Below are positions 1 through 9,922 of a stretch of DNA of 64,000 bases, piece by piece. Made by a program: the position numbers and the translations under genes. Positions within the stretch are counted from its first letter, which is position 1. Every line of letters begins with the position of its first letter. The notes under the pieces were generated by a model that had not been told where the DNA came from, searched no databases, and saw nothing but the letters and a program-made list of their open reading frames with translations. The stretch covers positions 248,001 through 312,000 of the forward strand of contig CBDAPL010000001.1 in NCBI GenBank assembly GCA_965198495.1, written 5' to 3'. Source of the DNA: RH-AL1 sp965198495. GTDB lineage: Bacteria; Pseudomonadota; Alphaproteobacteria; Rhizobiales; Beijerinckiaceae.

Positions 1-3000
1 CCGTGATCGCGCCGCCGGCCGAGGCCGTCGCGCCGACGATCCCGAGGGACGCGCCGGAAGCCGAGAACGTGACCGCACCGCCCGACACGATGCCGGTCGA
101 TGTCGTCGCCAGCGCCTCGTCGTCGACCAGGCTGATCGCCAGAGCCGCGCCGACCCCCGCCTTGCTGCCGGCCGCCGCCCCGCTCGCCTCGACCGCCTCG
201 CTCGCGGCCTGGAACGCGGTCACGGTCACCGCGCGGCTCGCCTGCAGGCCGCCGGTGAGCGCGCCGATCGTCGCCTGCGTCTGGTTCGAGACGAGGGACA
301 CCGCCGCGACAGGCACGATGGCCGTGCCGCCCGAGGCGCCCTGGTCGGCCTGCGTCGAGGCGATGTGCGACGCGCCGGCGGTGAGCGTCACCGCGCCGAT
401 GCCGGTCGTGGTCGTCCCGCCCGTCAGCGTGACGCCGTCGTCGAGGATCGCGAGCGATTGCGTGCCGATGATGTTGAAGGCCGCCGACGCGCCGACGCCG
501 ATCCGCGAGCCGCCGCTGGCGCCCTCGGGCAGGGCCGCCACGGTGGACGTGCTCTCGTTGTCGCTTGTCAGCGTCACGGAGCCGTCGCCCGCCGCCGGGT
601 TGGGCGCACCCGTGACCGGGGTGATCGTCACGTTGGCCTTGCCGGTGACGGTGGCGACGCTGTCCGAGCCGATGAGGTCCACCGCCAGCGCGCCGGCGAC
701 GCCGATGCCGGCTCCGCCCGCGCCCGATGACGCCGAGGCGCCGAACGTGTCGACCCAGGGCGTGCTGCCGGCCGTCCGCTTGTCGGTGGAGCCCGGCACG
801 ATGAGCGTCGCGGCGCCGAGGTTCGTTTGCAAGGCCGACACCGTCAGCGAGCCGACGTCGTAGGTGTCGGCGACGGTGCCCGTGGCCTGCGTCGGCGTGG
901 CGGACGAGTACGGCGCGGCGGCCCCCAGCGTCGCCTCGTTGGTGCTGTTCACGACGGTGATCGCCACCGCCGCGCCGATGGCGGCGCCGCCGCTGCCGGA
1001 GCCCGAGCCGCCTGTGCCCGAGGTCGCCACCGCGCTCGCGTCGGCGCTCGCGACACCATCGACGTCGGCCGCCGTGGCGATGCGCAGTCCGCCCGTGGCG
1101 TTGACGCCGACGCTGGTCGGCACGTAGGCCTGGACGCTGGCGTTGTCGAGGTCGATGCCGATCGCCGCCGCCACCGAGACGCCGCTCTGCGTCGTCTTGG
1201 CCTGCTGCCCGGATATCTTCGCCTCCGCGCCGACCTTCATGATCAGCGTCGAGAGCGGATCGGCGGCCACGGCGTCGACCGCGATGGCCGGACCGCTGAT
1301 GGTCGCCGGCAGGCTCGCGATCAGGCCCGTCGAGAGCGTCTGCACCGCGCCGGCGATGCCGCCCGAGGTGTCGGTGGACGCGCTGTCGGGCGCCGCCCCG
1401 GCCGCCGAGGCGGTCGCGCTGACGATGCCGAGCGACGCGCCCTTCGCCGAGAAGGAGACCGAGCCGGCCGCGACGATGCCCGTGGACGTCGTCGCCAGGA
1501 CCTCGTCGTCCGTCAGGTTGAGCGCGAGGGCCGCGCCGACGGCCGCCTTGCCGCCGACGGTCGCGCCGCTCGCCTCCGTCGCCTCCGTCGCGACCTGCGA
1601 GGCGGACACGGTGACGTTGCCCTTCGAGTTGAGGCCGCCGACCAGCGCGCCGACGATCGCCTGCGTCTCATTGCTGACGAGCGAGATGGCGGCGACCGGT
1701 GTCACCCCGACGCTGCCGCCGGCCGAGCCCTGGTCCGCCTGCGTCACGACCGCGTGGTTCGCGGTGGCCGTCAGCGTCACGTTGCCGACCTGCAGGCCGG
1801 AGCCGGCCGTACCCGTCGTGTTCACGCCCTCGATCGTGGCGCCGTCGTCGAGAAGGGCGGAGGACCGCGTCGCGGTGACGTTGAGCGCGAAGGAGGCGCC
1901 GACACCGACCGCGCCCGTCGACGTCGATCCGTCGCCATCGGGAAGCGCCATGACGACCGAAGAGGACTGGTTGTCGGCCGCGACCGACACGGTCGCCGGA
2001 CCGGACAGCACGACGACCGCGTTCTTGGTGATCTCCGCCGTGCTGCTCGACAGGATGATGTCGACGGCAAGCGACCCCGCGACCCCGACGTTGCTCGCAC
2101 CGTCGCCGGACGTGGCCGACGCGCCGTACTCGTCCGACCGGCCGGAGCTTTTCAAACCAGTCATGGTGTCATCGACCGGGATGAGCGGATCGTTGCCGCC
2201 GGTCGACCCGGAACCGGTGTTGCCGGACGGGACGACCGGCGTGGTCGCGCCGAGGTCGGCGCTGGTGGCGCTCACGACGACGGCCGTCGCCGTATACGTG
2301 CCGGTCGTCGTCGCCATGGCGACAGGCGCGCCGAGAACGGCGTCATTGGTCTTGTCGACCAGCGTGATGGCCGCCGCGGCGCCGATGCCGACCTTGCCGG
2401 TGCCGGCCGAACTGCCGAAGGCGGTGGTGAGCGCGTCCGTGTTGTTGACCGCCGCCACCGTCAGCGTGCCGCCGGTCGCGGTGATCGACACGGTCTGCGG
2501 GACGTAGGCCTGCACGGTCGAGGCGGAGGCGTCGACGGCGATCGCCGCCGCGACGGCCAGGTCGCCGTCGCCGGTCTTGGCCTGGTTGCTGACGTTCATC
2601 GTGTTGTTCTTCTGCGTCTGGTCGATCGCCGTGCCGGCGGTCGCGCCGAGCGCCCCGGCATCGTTGACCAGCGTCGCCAGTTTGGTGGCGACGTTGCCGT
2701 CGCTGTCGGTCGCCTGGCCGGAGGCGTCCGTGCCGTCGCCGGCCCCCGATGGGCTCGCCACCGCGCTCACCACGCTGAGCGAGGCGCCCTTGGCGCTGAA
2801 GGTCACGTCGCCGGCGGCGATGATGGTGGTGCCCGTCGTCGCCACGACGCTGTCGTCGATGATCGCGGTGGCGAGGGTCGCTCCGACCGCCGCCTTGCCG
2901 CCGGCCGCCGCGCCGGAGCCCGTGGTCAGCGCCGTCGCCCACTGTGCGGCGGTGACGCTGACCGCTCCGTTGGCCGTGATCGGCGTCGCGAGCGCGCCGA

Positions 3001-4100
3001 TCGTGGCGCTGGTCTGATCCGCGACGAGCGAGATCGCGACGACCGGCGTCACGGCGATGCCGCCGGCGGCGCCGGCCGCGGCCTGCGTGACGACCGCGTG
3101 CGTGGCCTCGGCGTCCAGCGTCAGGGAGCCGGGCGCCGGCAGGTTCACGCCGTCGGACAGGGCCGCCGTGGACGTCGTCGAGACGAGGTTGAGGGCGATC
3201 GACGCGCCGACGCCGAGCTGGCCGCTTTCGCTGCCGGCCGTCGCACTCGCCGGCATGGCGATGGCGGTGGCGGTGCTGAGATCGTTCGACTGGATGACGA
3301 CGGCACCGTTGCTCAACGCGAGCGACACGCCGGGCGACACCTGCGCGATCGCCTTCGAGTCGAGCACGTTGACGGCGAGCGCGCCCGACACGCCGACCTG
3401 GCTGCCGCCCGCGCCGGACGTCGCCAGCGCGGAGAACGCGTTGTCGGCGGCGTCCGCGTCCGGGCCGGCGCCGAGCGGCGCCACGGTGCCGATCTGGGGC
3501 GCCGTGGCGCCGGTCATGTTGGCGAGCACGTCGAGGCCGTTGCTCGACACCCCGCTGCCGACCGTCGCCAGGTTCGACACGACGCCGACGTTGATCGCGA
3601 CGGCGGCGCCGATCGCGGCGAGCGTGCCCTCCGTGGGGGTGGCGACGTTGCTGCCGTCGGCGGTTGTGACCGAGCTGTTGTTGGCCTGGCTGGCGACGGT
3701 GACGAGCCCGTTTTGCGCGGTGGTCGCCGACACGTTGGACGAGTTGATGGTCGCGCTGGTCAGCGAGGACAGCCCGGCGAGGGCCACCACCGCCGAGCCG
3801 GCCACCCCGCCGGTGCCACCCTCGATCGAGGAGAGGTATTGGCCGAACTTGGGCTCGAACTGCGTGCCGGCCGTCGCGACGTCCGTTCCTTGCGCGATGT
3901 AGGGTTGCAGTGCGCTCGACATCGGGAAAGTGCTCGGGGCTCCCTGAGCGGAGGCCAGCGCGGTCGTGGTCGCCACCGATTGCGAACTCGCGAGCACGCT
4001 GATCGCCTGGGAGGTCGGCGGAGCGAGCGACACGGGCGGCAGCGCGACCGGCAAGGTGATTCCCGACACGAGCGCCGGCTGCGCCATGACGAGGGCGGCT
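1..4100 (-). repeat. Tandem ~1.35-1.39 kb coding repeats inside the adhesin
   Basis: Three successive modules are recognisable by the order of their motifs: a VSLVSNQTQATIGAL-type block (about 190-320, 1570-1710 and 2940-3050), an FSAKGASLG-type block, and an aspartate-containing block. The offsets of 1,386 and 1,347 bases are exact multiples of three, so the modules are in-frame duplications that have since diverged. Outer limits are approximate. Confidence 0.7.
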
Positions 4101-6406
4101 CCGCCGATCGAGGCCTGCGTGGTGGTCGAGAGGCCGTTGACGGCGAAGCTCACGCCGGCGAAGGCGGCCTTGGTGGCGTCCGCCGACGCGGTCGAGGTCG
4201 ACTGGTTGCTGGCCGTGATGGCGATGTTGCCACCGGTCGACTGGACGACGGGCGCGTCGGCGGTTGTCTGGCCCACGGCGGTGATGGCGGACGTGGTCAG
4301 GATCGAGATGGCACCGGCGGCATCCGCCGGCGCGTTGCCGGCGCCGGCCGACGTGCCGTAGGTGGCATCGGGTGCCGACATCGCCGTCGACGTCGCGACC
4401 ACCTGCGACGCGAGCGTAATGTCGCCGGACGAGGCGAGCACGGACGTGCCGGAGACCGTCGTCGACGCCTTGACCGTCTGGAATACGTTGGCCACGAAGG
4501 CGTTGCTCGCCGCGCCCGTGCTGGAAGCGATGCCCGTCGCCGAGGCGGTCGCCGTCAAGGTGCCGGCCGCCGTGACGGTGGCGTTGTCGAACGAGACGGC
4601 GGCGGAGGTGGTGGCCGCCGCCGTCAGCGACACGTTCGCCGTGGCCGGCAGCTGCGCGGTGGCGAAGAGCGCGATGTTTCCGCCGGTGATCGTCGCCGGT
4701 GCGATCCCCCCGTCCCCTATGGCGATCGAAGCGGTTTGCGGCGCGCTGTTGAGGGACGCGTCGGTCTGGGCCTTGGCCGGGTCGTAGCTCTCGAGCAGGA
4801 TGTTGCCGGCGGTCGCGCCGGATCCGGCGTTGATCTTCCCGCCGCCCAGCACGGAGATCGACGGCGAGATCAACGTGATGGCGCCGCCAACGGATGGATT
4901 GAGGGTCTTAGTGGAATCGACCACGCCGTCGCTGGCGAGCGTGATCGACTGGGTCGCCGACAAGGTTATCGCGGCCCCGTTGCTTTCCACGTTGGTATCG
5001 GTGCCGCCGGTCGTGCCGCCCGTGATCACGAGCGTCGTCGGGTCCTCGAGCAGGGACCCGTACTTGCCACTCACCGCGCTCGCGTCGAGGACGATGCCGC
5101 CGATCGTCGCCGTGTTCTTGGCGCTGAGCTCGACCGTGCCGCCATCACCGGTACCCTTGGCGGCGACGTTGAAGGCCGCGCCGCCGGCGACCGCGAGGTC
5201 GCCGTCCGCGTAGATCTTGACGGCGCCGCCGTTGGAGCCGCCGGTGCCGACCGCGTTGAACACGGCGGTGCCGGCGACGGCCAGGTCGCCGCCCGACGTC
5301 ACGGAAATCCGGCCCGGCGCCGCGCCCGACGCCGCGCTCACGCTGATCGAACCGGCTATGGTGGCCGCGCCGCCGGCCGACAGCGCCACGGACGGGTTGA
5401 GCGAGCCACCGCCGCCGGATGCGGCGACCACGGCCGTCTTCTCGATGTCGAGGTCGCCTGCCGCGGCGAAGCTGACCGACCCGGTCCATGCGGGTGTCCG
5501 CGGTGTCGCGCGCGGACGTGTGCCCGCCTTCGCCACGCGCGTCGTCGCACCGGTGCCGGTGCTCCCGGCCGCGGCTGTCCTGCCGGCCCGGACGGTGCCG
5601 GCGATATCGATGTTGCCGGCGGCGACGATGCGGATGGACCCGTTGCGCGAGACGATCGCGGCGCCCTCGACCATCCCGCTGGCGTTGACGGTCGACTCGA
5701 ACATGGCGCGGTGGCGGGCGCTCTTGACGGCCTCCCCGTAGGAGCCGGCCACCATCACGTCGTGCGCGGTGATGGTGACGCCGTGTTGCGCGTTGACGCG
5801 GCCCTGGATGATCACCGAACCATCCGCCGACAGCGGGACGTTGCCGCGGATCAGCTGGCCGGCCAAGGCGTTGTTGATCTTGCCATTGGCGCCGAGGACA
5901 GCATCGTTGACGCCCTGCGCCGGGGTGATCACGGTCAGGCTGCCCGTGTTCACGACGCCCTGCGAGCCGACCACGAAACCGTAGCTGTCGGAGAACACGA
6001 CATTGCCGCCGAGCTTCCCGCTCTTGTAGCTGTTGAGCGTGCCCTGGATGTTGACGGGGCCGTCGCGGACGATGTTGACGAGATAATTGGCGTTATTGGG
6101 AACGTTCAGGTTGACTGTGTTGCCCGGGCCTTCCTTGAACTGCGAGAACGAGTTGTAGGCGTTGCCGCCGCTGTAGGTCGAGGTGTTGATGGTTGTCGTC
6201 CGCCCGACTGTCGCAAGGGTCGTTCCGGTGCGCCCGTCGGGGATGATCGTATTGCCAGCGCCGCCGAGGTTGACCGCCTGGCCGAACGCCGAGGACCCGA
6301 AGAACGCCAAAGTCGTCGGCAGCAGCGCGGTCGAGCGCATCAGACGGCCGTAATGCCCGCCACGAGGTAGCTGGGGTTTGCGCGATCGATTCAGGGCCGA
6401 AGGCAT
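1..6406 (-). CDS. Giant LktA/FhaB-type filamentous adhesin (TpsA), 3' end beyond window
   Basis: The reading frame opens at the ATG at 6406 and stays open to the left edge (about 2,135 codons), so the C-terminus is missing. After a basic N-terminus and a hydrophobic stretch ending in SSAFGQA comes a two-partner-secretion domain (about residues 45-300) with IIPDGRTGTT and many N/G/V beta-helix strands. The visible remainder is Ala/Val/Thr/Gly-rich and built of tandem modules of about 450-460 residues. One motif (FSAKGASLGIV or close variants) recurs at about 33, 1419 and 2766, spaced 1,386 and 1,347 bases. TpsA proteins are exported through a TpsB pore and act in adhesion. The gene follows the 242-residue secreted protein by 15 bases. 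Very few lysines and extreme GC3 make the antisense frames look open too. Family assignment is by pattern. Confidence 0.82.
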   Translation of the reverse strand, partial: MPSALNRSRKPQLPRGGHYGRLMRSTALLPTTLAFFGSSAFGQAVNLGGAGNTIIPDGRTGTTLATVGRTTTINTSTYSGGNAYNSFSQFKEGPGNTVNLNVPNNANYLVNIVRDGPVNIQGTLNSYKSGKLGGNVVFSDSYGFVVGSQGVVNTGSLTVITPAQGVNDAVLGANGKINNALAGQLIRGNVPLSADGSVIIQGRVNAQHGVTITAHDVMVAGSYGEAVKSARHRAMFESTVNASGMVEGAAIVSRNGSIRIVAAGNIDIAGTVRAGRTAAAGSTGTGATTRVAKAGTRPRATPRTPAWTGSVSFAAAGDLDIEKTAVVAASGGGGSLNPSVALSAGGAATIAGSISVSAASGAAPGRISVTSGGDLAVAGTAVFNAVGTGGSNGGAVKIYADGDLAVAGGAAFNVAAKGTGDGGTVELSAKNTATIGGIVLDASAVSGKYGSLLEDPTTLVITGGTTGGTDTNVESNGAAITLSATQSITLASDGVVDSTKTLNPSVGGAITLISPSISVLGGGKINAGSGATAGNILLESYDPAKAQTDASLNSAPQTASIAIGDGGIAPATITGGNIALFATAQLPATANVSLTAAATTSAAVSFDNATVTAAGTLTATASATGIASSTGAASNAFVANVFQTVKASTTVSGTSVLASSGDITLASQVVATSTAMSAPDATYGTSAGAGNAPADAAGAISILTTSAITAVGQTTADAPVVQSTGGNIAITASNQSTSTASADATKAAFAGVSFAVNGLSTTTQASIGGAALVMAQPALVSGITLPVALPPVSLAPPTSQAISVLASSQSVATTTALASAQGAPSTFPMSSALQPYIAQGTDVATAGTQFEPKFGQYLSSIEGGTGGVAGSAVVALAGLSSLTSATINSSNVSATTAQNGLVTVASQANNSSVTTADGSNVATPTEGTLAAIGAAVAINVGVVSNLATVGSGVSSNGLDVLANMTGATAPQIGTVAPLGAGPDADAADNAFSALATSGAGGSQVGVSGALAVNVLDSKAIAQVSPGVSLALSNGAVVIQSNDLSTATAIAMPASATAGSESGQLGVGASIALNLVSTTSTAALSDGVNLPAPGSLTLDAEATHAVVTQAAAGAAGGIAVTPVVAISLVADQTSATIGALATPITANGAVSVTAAQWATALTTGSGAAAGGKAAVGATLATAIIDDSVVATTGTTIIAAGDVTFSAKGASLSVVSAVASPSGAGDGTDASGQATDSDGNVATKLATLVNDAGALGATAGTAIDQTQKNNTMNVSNQAKTGDGDLAVAAAIAVDASASTVQAYVPQTVSITATGGTLTVAAVNNTDALTTAFGSSAGTGKVGIGAAAAITLVDKTNDAVLGAPVAMATTTGTYTATAVVVSATSADLGATTPVVPSGNTGSGSTGGNDPLIPVDDTMTGLKSSGRSDEYGASATSGDGASNVGVAGSLAVDIILSSSTAEITKNAVVVLSGPATVSVAADNQSSSVVMALPDGDGSTSTGAVGVGASFALNVTATRSSALLDDGATIEGVNTTGTAGSGLQVGNVTLTATANHAVVTQADQGSAGGSVGVTPVAAISLVSNETQAIVGALVGGLNSKGNVTVSASQVATEATEASGATVGGKAAVGAALALNLTDDEVLATTSTGIVAAGSVSFSAKGASLGIVSATASAAGAAPDSASTDTSGGIAGAVQTLSTGLIASLPATISGPAIAVDAVAADPLSTLIMKVGAEAKISGQQAKTTQSGVSVAAAIGIDLDNASVQAYVPTSVGVNATGGLRIATAADVDGVASADASAVATSGTGGSGSGSGGAAIGAAVAITVVNSTNEATLGAAAPYSSATPTQATGTVADTYDVGSLTVSALQTNLGAATLIVPGSTDKRTAGSTPWVDTFGASASSGAGGAGIGVAGALAVDLIGSDSVATVTGKANVTITPVTGAPNPAAGDGSVTLTSDNESTSTVAALPEGASGGSRIGVGASAAFNIIGTQSLAILDDGVTLTGGTTTTGIGAVTLTAGASHIASTQADQGASGGTAIVPVAAVSLVSNQTQATIGALTGGLQASRAVTVTAFQAASEAVEASGAAAGSKAGVGAALAISLVDDEALATTSTGIVSGGAVTFSASGASLGIVGATASAGGAIT

Positions 6407-6421
6407 GATTGTTCTCTGACG

Positions 6422-7150
6422 TTAGAATTGACCGGGAGCGAGGCGGAACACGTCAGCGTGCTTGGGATCAGCCATGTAGAGAAGTAGAAGCGATACCGGC
6501 TCGAAGACCTTGCGGTCCTTGTCGGCGACGGTGCGTCCCTCGAGGAGAAGCGCGGTGGTCCGCCCGGAAGCATCGCTGCCGCGGAACATCAACACGCCGC
6601 CGCGGACAGCGGCGTCCGACACGATCGTGTCCGGCTTGTAGCCCTGCTCGGCGAAACTCGCCTTGAGCGCGTCCGCATCGGAGACGAGCTTTTCCGGCGT
6701 CATGCTGGGATCTGTCGTTTTCGACCAGACGATACTGACCTGGATAAGCTTCTTACTTTTATAGCCGAACACGTATGAAATGTCCGAGGCCCCACCGTCC
6801 GGCAGGGCATCCGGTACCCGGGCGACGACCCCATGCGTGCGTTCCGCCCCGTTGACGGTGGGCTTGAGTTTGAGAGATTTGCCAAAATCCTTCGCTATGG
6901 CGGCTCGGACTTCGGTCTCATCCATGCCGAACAAGGCGGATCTGAATCCCTTCACGTTGACACTGGCGGAGTCGGACGTTTCTTGCGACTTCGCCTCTTG
7001 CGACTTCGCCGTTCCGCCGCCCACCGTCGGTGACGCGAGATCAGCGACACTTGGCGACGGGGTCATGACTTTTTCAACCGCCACAACGCTTCCCGCGAAC
7101 GCAACGATGAAAACGCTCGCCAAACCAACGCACGAAAGCTTCACAAACAC
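6422..7150 (-). CDS. Secreted protein of unknown function preceding the adhesin
   Basis: A protein of about 242 residues. I place the start at the GTG at 7150 because a GAGG lies 7 bases upstream; a second GTG (7144) is also possible. The N-terminus is a clear signal peptide (a hydrophobic run followed by AGSVVA). The mature part has a short Q/E/S linker, then a motif FRSALFGMDETEVRAAI and a compact domain ending in VFRLAPGQF. It has no cysteines in the mature part. Its stop lies 15 bases before the adhesin start on the same strand, so the two are probably co-transcribed and it may be a periplasmic or surface accessory of that adhesin. Function is not recognised. Confidence 0.7.
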   Translation of the reverse strand: MFVKLSCVGLASVFIVAFAGSVVAVEKVMTPSPSVADLASPTVGGGTAKSQEAKSQETSDSASVNVKGFRSALFGMDETEVRAAIAKDFGKSLKLKPTVNGAERTHGVVARVPDALPDGGASDISYVFGYKSKKLIQVSIVWSKTTDPSMTPEKLVSDADALKASFAEQGYKPDTIVSDAAVRGGVLMFRGSDASGRTTALLLEGRTVADKDRKVFEPVSLLLLYMADPKHADVFRLAPGQF

Positions 7151-7266
7151 GATGGAACCTCGTCGAATACTTGTTTGAGAACTTGTAGCGAAGCCCGTGG
7201 AGTGGGCCAGGAATTTTGCTGTCATCTCCAGGAGGTAGAACGCGACGTCGTGGGACACCCGCGTGT

Positions 7267-7569
7267 TCAGCAGCCTGGCGCGCATCGTCGGGCGTCCGCC
7301 GCCAGCTGCGGGACGCCGCCTTCTCTCCTCACGCCGCGCAGGGTGCCGAAGAGCTCGTCGGCGCCGGACGGCATGTCGAGCCCGGGCGAGGCGCTGACGC
7401 CGCGGCCGCCCTGGACCGGTGCCGCGAAGGACTCCGGGGTGATCTGCGGGGCGACCCAAGCAGAGGCAACGTTGGGCAGGCTTGCGACAGCGGCGGCAAG
7501 GATACAGGGGCACGCGCAACCGCCGGCGAGGTCCGATGCCGAACGACTAGGAAACATGCGTGCCAACAC
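7267..7569 (-). pseudogene. Possible 5' remnant of the TpsB (ShlB/FhaC-type) transporter
   Basis: A 100-codon frame starts with a signal peptide (internal ATG at 7557; hydrophobic run CILAAAVASLPNVASA). It continues with APQITPESFAAPVQGGRG, a proline/glycine linker and LFGTLRGVRREGGVPQLAA, which resembles the opening of the POTRA domain of outer-membrane TpsB transporters. It stops after 100 residues, whereas TpsB proteins have about 550-600. It lies directly upstream of, and on the same strand as, the secreted protein and the adhesin, where a tpsB gene is expected. I read it as a truncated tpsB; the match is from memory of the family and is not strong. Confidence 0.4.
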
Positions 7570-8425
7570 CCTTACCTCGCAGCCGCTTCATGGATGGCCC
7601 AGGCAACATGGAAGTATTATATGGTCGCCCAGGCCAATAGAGTGACTACGTATTAAGTGCATGGGCATCGCTATGCAATAGACGAAACGTCCAGAGTTTT
7701 TGACTTTCCGTCCCGGATTGCTATGGTCGGAAAAGACCCGCCGCATGGGCCTTGGACGAGTTTGAGAGTATTATTTGACCATTGTTTTCGAAACGCCCAT
7801 AAAATCAGTGAGTAGGTAGCGGTACGCGGCGTCAGCGTCGCCTTCGATGCCGGCAGCGATCCACGGCTTTTGCCAGATGGCAGGCTGAGATTGGGCGGGT
7901 TTGGGACCTCAAAGTCCCGAAAGGGCCGAACGGACCTTCAGGATTTCCGGCACGACGTGGCAATTGCCACACGATTTTCTACATCGCGTTTCGACCGATC
8001 CGGAAACCTACCGCACCAAGCGGATCAGGCGGCATCTAGCGAGACCGTCTTCGGCCGCGCCGAGCCACGGCGCCATCGCCGCGCCGCCCATCCCGGCGGC
8101 GCGGCGACGGACCTGCAACGCGACGCCGCCTTCTTCCATACCCTCGTGAACCCGTACCTGGCGGCCTCACCATCGGCGGGAGCCCTGCCGACGCTGAGGG
8201 CAGCGACCGACCCGGACGCCGGCACGGATCGTACTGGGGCCGTCGGGACTGTTCGAGATGCGGGGATCGCCGGCCATGGCCACCGTGCCGCGTCGGGCGA
8301 ATGACCTGTCTTGGCCCGGCGCCTTTGGACCACGAGCGAAGAACTGACGGGCGTTCAAGTCGCGCTCGGCCGAACGTGAGGAACGCTCATGCCGCAAGCG
8401 CCCACTAAGCTGCCTCCTCGACGGG
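7570..8425. other. Long non-coding gap
   Basis: Short frames exist on both strands but none has family-like composition or a convincing start. 7600-7860 is clearly richer in A+T than the flanks. It holds a sigma70-like TTGACT (7700-7705), 16-base spacer, TATGGT (7722-7727) pointing right, with no recognisable gene immediately behind it. 7870-8390 looks like degraded coding sequence that I cannot identify. Confidence 0.4.
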
Positions 8426-9796
8426 ATGGCCGTGCTTCGTCAGAAGGTCGGCGAAAGCCTCGTCGGCCAATTGCTGGAAGCTGCGACGATGCTCTCGGCG
8501 AAGCAGGTTCACGACCGCCGCGCCGAGGTGCTGCGCCGGCAGGCGGCGATCTTTGCCGCGCAGTCGCACGCCGCCATCCTCGGCGCGGCGCCGACGCTCA
8601 ACGTGACCTGGCCCGACACGATCGCGCCGGCGATCCGCCAGCGCGAGGAGCGCGTCTACGCCGCCGATATGCTGCAGCTGCGCGCCCAGGTGGCGAGCCT
8701 CGACGCGCAGGCCGACCAGAAGCACGCCGAGGAGAACCGCCTCAGGACGACGATCCTCGCCGAGAACGAGCTGATCGCCACGCTGCAACAGCGCGTCACC
8801 ATGAAGTCGACGCTGATGGACCGCAACGCCGGTTCCCGCGCAGACCTGATCGACGCGACCGAGACGCTGCAGGACCAGAAGACGACGCTGGCCCAGCAGC
8901 GCGGCCAGCTCGCCGAGGCCAACGCGGCGATCCTGGTGATGGACAAGGACATCGCGCGCGCCTACGAGACCTTCATCGCCGACAACGCGCAGAAGCTCGC
9001 CGAGGCCGAGCGCCAGGCCGGCGACTTCGCCGAGCGCTACGCCAAGGCCAAGGCCAGGCTCGACCACATGACGCTGCGCAGCCCGATCGAGGGCACCGTG
9101 CAGGCCTCGACGCTGACCACCGTTGGCCAGGTCGTCACCTCCGGCCAGGAGCTTATGCGCGTCGTGCCCGAAGGCGCGGCGCTCGAGATCGAGTGCTACC
9201 TGCCCAACAAGGACATCGGCTTCGTCAGGACCGGCGACCACGCCATCATCAAGATCGAGAGCTTCCCGTTCACCCGCTACGGCACCGTCGACGGACCGCT
9301 GGCGGACTGGCGGCGCCTACGCGACGAGATCCATGCCGAGATCTGCGCGAAAGCTTTCGATGAAAAGCGCGACAGCTTCATGCAGAGCTACGGCAGCGAC
9401 ACGCTTGACGCAGTCCTCTTGCTGATGCCGTTGGTAGGTTTCATCTCCGCCGACGATCCGAGGATGATCGGGACGGTCGCAGCAATCGAGGAGGACCTCG
9501 TGGTCGATGGTTTCGTCCAGCGCTACCGCACGGAGGCCGGATCCGACGGGCTTGCGCCTGGCGAAGGCGTGTTCTTGCCTTGCTCCTTCTGGCTCGTAAG
9601 GGTCTATCTGCGGCAGGGACGGATGCACGAAGCGCGCGCTCTCTTCGACAGGCTTGTCGCTTTGTGCAACGACCTTGGTCTTCTCGCCGAGGAATACGAC
9701 ACGACCAATAAGCGCCAGGTCGGAAACTTCCCCCAAGCGTTTTCCCACATCGCTCTCGTCAGCGCCGTCCTTGCTCTCGACGGTGCAATCTCATGA
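8426..9796 (+). pseudogene. Chimera: HlyD-type secretion adaptor fragment fused to GH15 C-terminus
   Basis: One open frame of 456 codons contains parts of two unrelated proteins. Residues 1-289 are the central and C-terminal part of a type I secretion adaptor (HlyD family): a long coiled coil rich in A/E/Q, then LDHMTLRSPIEGTVQAS and the beta-barrel segment ending FPFTRYGTVDG. The N-terminal membrane anchor and first lipoyl half are missing. From residue 290 (about base 9290) it changes to the end of a GH15 family protein: QSYGSDTLDAVLLL, DDPRMIGTV, LPCSFWLVRVYL, LLAEEYD, NFPQAFSHIALV. Neither part is complete, so a recombination or deletion scar is the simplest reading. A functional hybrid is unlikely. 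Confidence 0.75.
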
Positions 9797-9922
9797 TCCG
9801 TGCGTCTGCTGCGGTGACGGCGTCAGGCGGCAATGTCGTGGACATGTAGGGAGAACAGCTTCCCGCATCATAGGTCGTCGGTGATAGGTCTACACCATCC
9901 ATTCTAAATCCCAGGCTGGATC

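Noticed and set aside
827..6370. Very long plus-strand open frame (over 1,800 codons)
   Set aside because: It is the exact antisense register of the adhesin; composition is almost only R/G/D/A/V, with no motifs. The minus-strand frame has a start, a signal region and a TPS domain.
7700..7727. Sigma70-like promoter TTGACT-N16-TATGGT pointing right
   Set aside because: No recognisable gene follows for more than 600 bases; I could not link it to a transcript and list it only in the gap description.
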